From Microscilla marina ATCC 23134 (GTDB lineage Bacteria > Bacteroidota > Bacteroidia > Cytophagales > Microscillaceae): a stretch of DNA of 64,000 nt. Positions 63,316 through 64,000 of this stretch are shown here, piece after piece (the stretch's first letter is position 1; each line of letters starts with the position of its first letter). The stretch is from the NCBI RefSeq assembly GCF_000169175.1, contig NZ_AAWS01000024.1:62001-126000 (forward strand). Reading direction: 5' to 3'. Position numbers and translations under genes: made by a program. Under the pieces are notes generated by a model. The model was not told the DNA's origin and made no database searches. It saw only the letters and a program-made list of their open reading frames with translations.

Positions 63316-64000
63316 ATGAAAAAACAAGCCTTTTATCTGTGGTGCTTGCTATGTATTGGGTGGTGTCATGTAGCGGCTCAAAAGACCCATGACAGCCTCT
63401 ACAAACAATTACAAACCCGACTTATTATGGCAGCCCAGGGTGATACCATTGCCTTACCTGCGGGGATTTTTTACTTCAAAAAAAGCCTCTCGCTGGAAAG
63501 CAAAAACAACATCACCATTCGGGGAGCAGGTCTGGGCAAAACCATTCTTGATTTTAGGTACCAGGTATCTGGAGCCGAAGGTATAAGGATAACTCAAGGT
63601 CATCATATTACCCTGGAAAACCTGAGCGTAAAAAATACCAGAGGCGATGCCATCAAAGCCATTGCAGTTACTGGGCTTGTTTTTCGTAACCTGGAAACCG
63701 AATGGGACACGTCGCCTGTGGGAGCTTATGGGCTGTATCCAGTATTATGCAAGCAGGTACTTGTGGAGCATTGTCAGGCACGGGGAGCTTGCGATGCGGG
63801 CATTTATGTGGGGCAGTCGCGCGACATTGTGATTCGCTACTGTGAAGTAGAAGAAAACGTGGCGGGCATCAACCTCGAAAATTCTATCAGGGTAGATGTG
63901 TACCAAAATCTAGCCTACAACAATACCTGTGGCATATTAGTGATGGATGTACCCACGGTAGCCATCCCCAATGGTGGGCAGGTGAGGGTATTTAAAAACA
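63316..64000 (+). CDS. Secreted parallel beta-helix protein, 3' truncated by window end (module 4)
   Basis: ATG at 63316 with signal peptide MKKQAFYLWCLLCIGWCHVA (cleavage near AAQ). The frame then stays open to the window edge (about 228 codons) and follows modules 2 and 3 closely: LYKQLQTRLIMAAQGDTIAL, IFYFKKSLSLESKNNITIRG, VLVEHCQARGACDAGIYVGQ and SIRVDVYQNLAYNNTCGILV. It is the third beta-helix paralogue and continues the alternating series. The stop lies outside the window. Confidence 0.85.
   Translation, partial: MKKQAFYLWCLLCIGWCHVAAQKTHDSLYKQLQTRLIMAAQGDTIALPAGIFYFKKSLSLESKNNITIRGAGLGKTILDFRYQVSGAEGIRITQGHHITLENLSVKNTRGDAIKAIAVTGLVFRNLETEWDTSPVGAYGLYPVLCKQVLVEHCQARGACDAGIYVGQSRDIVIRYCEVEENVAGINLENSIRVDVYQNLAYNNTCGILVMDVPTVAIPNGGQVRVFKN

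Overview
The window looks like chromosomal DNA of a Bacteroidota bacterium, probably a Cytophagia (Microscilla-like). Several secreted proteins end in the C-terminal sorting domain of the type IX secretion system (T9SS), which is confined to this phylum. WG-repeat, DUF1573, G8 and TPR/HTH proteins of Bacteroidota type are also present, start sites lack strong Shine-Dalgarno sequences, and the DNA is AT-rich. The species is an inference from protein style; no marker gene is present.

Layout. 1-2.9 kb: tail of a T9SS cargo gene, then two WG-repeat secreted proteins. 3.4-6.5 kb: an AddB-type nuclease with Fe-S cysteines. 7.0-8.3 kb: six tandem minus-strand class II tRNA-like genes with abnormally long variable regions (43 or 91 nt), next to a divergent Lrp/AsnC regulator that carries the same ~23-bp upstream element. 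9.2-14.4 kb: a giant kinase/ATPase/GAF/SpoIIE-phosphatase signalling protein. 14.6-16.9 kb: a carotenoid-oxygenase (RPE65) family protein with a coiled-coil insertion. 17.3-21.6 kb: ECF sigma factor, anti-sigma factor and a pair of paralogous secreted proteins. 22.1-31.0 kb: a defence region with an HNH endonuclease of sulfur-binding-domain type and a complete type I restriction-modification operon (R-M-S). Two tiny ORFs (47 and 45 aa) lie in the gaps. 32.5-35.1 kb: monooxygenase, NTF2-like protein, SDR and AraC regulator in one orientation. 36.0-37.6 kb: divergent LysR regulator and peroxiredoxin-like protein. 38.6-42.5 kb: a G8/beta-helix T9SS cargo protein.

42.7-53.8 kb holds five tandem paralogues, each with a signal peptide, TPRs, one membrane helix, a coiled coil and a C-terminal HTH. 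Their sequence is mosaic, which implies gene conversion. 54.2-64 kb holds an RTX-repeat lipoprotein, a tail-fibre-like secreted protein, a DUF1573 protein and an alternating series of T9SS cargo proteins and secreted parallel beta-helix proteins; the last one runs off the window edge.

The least ordinary object is the tRNA-like array. The base of its variable arm shows a compensatory base-pair change between the short and long copies, so the unusual arm is probably a maintained RNA structure. The canonical anticodon position reads GUC and is preceded by C33 instead of the near-universal U33. Whether these RNAs act in translation cannot be decided from sequence alone.
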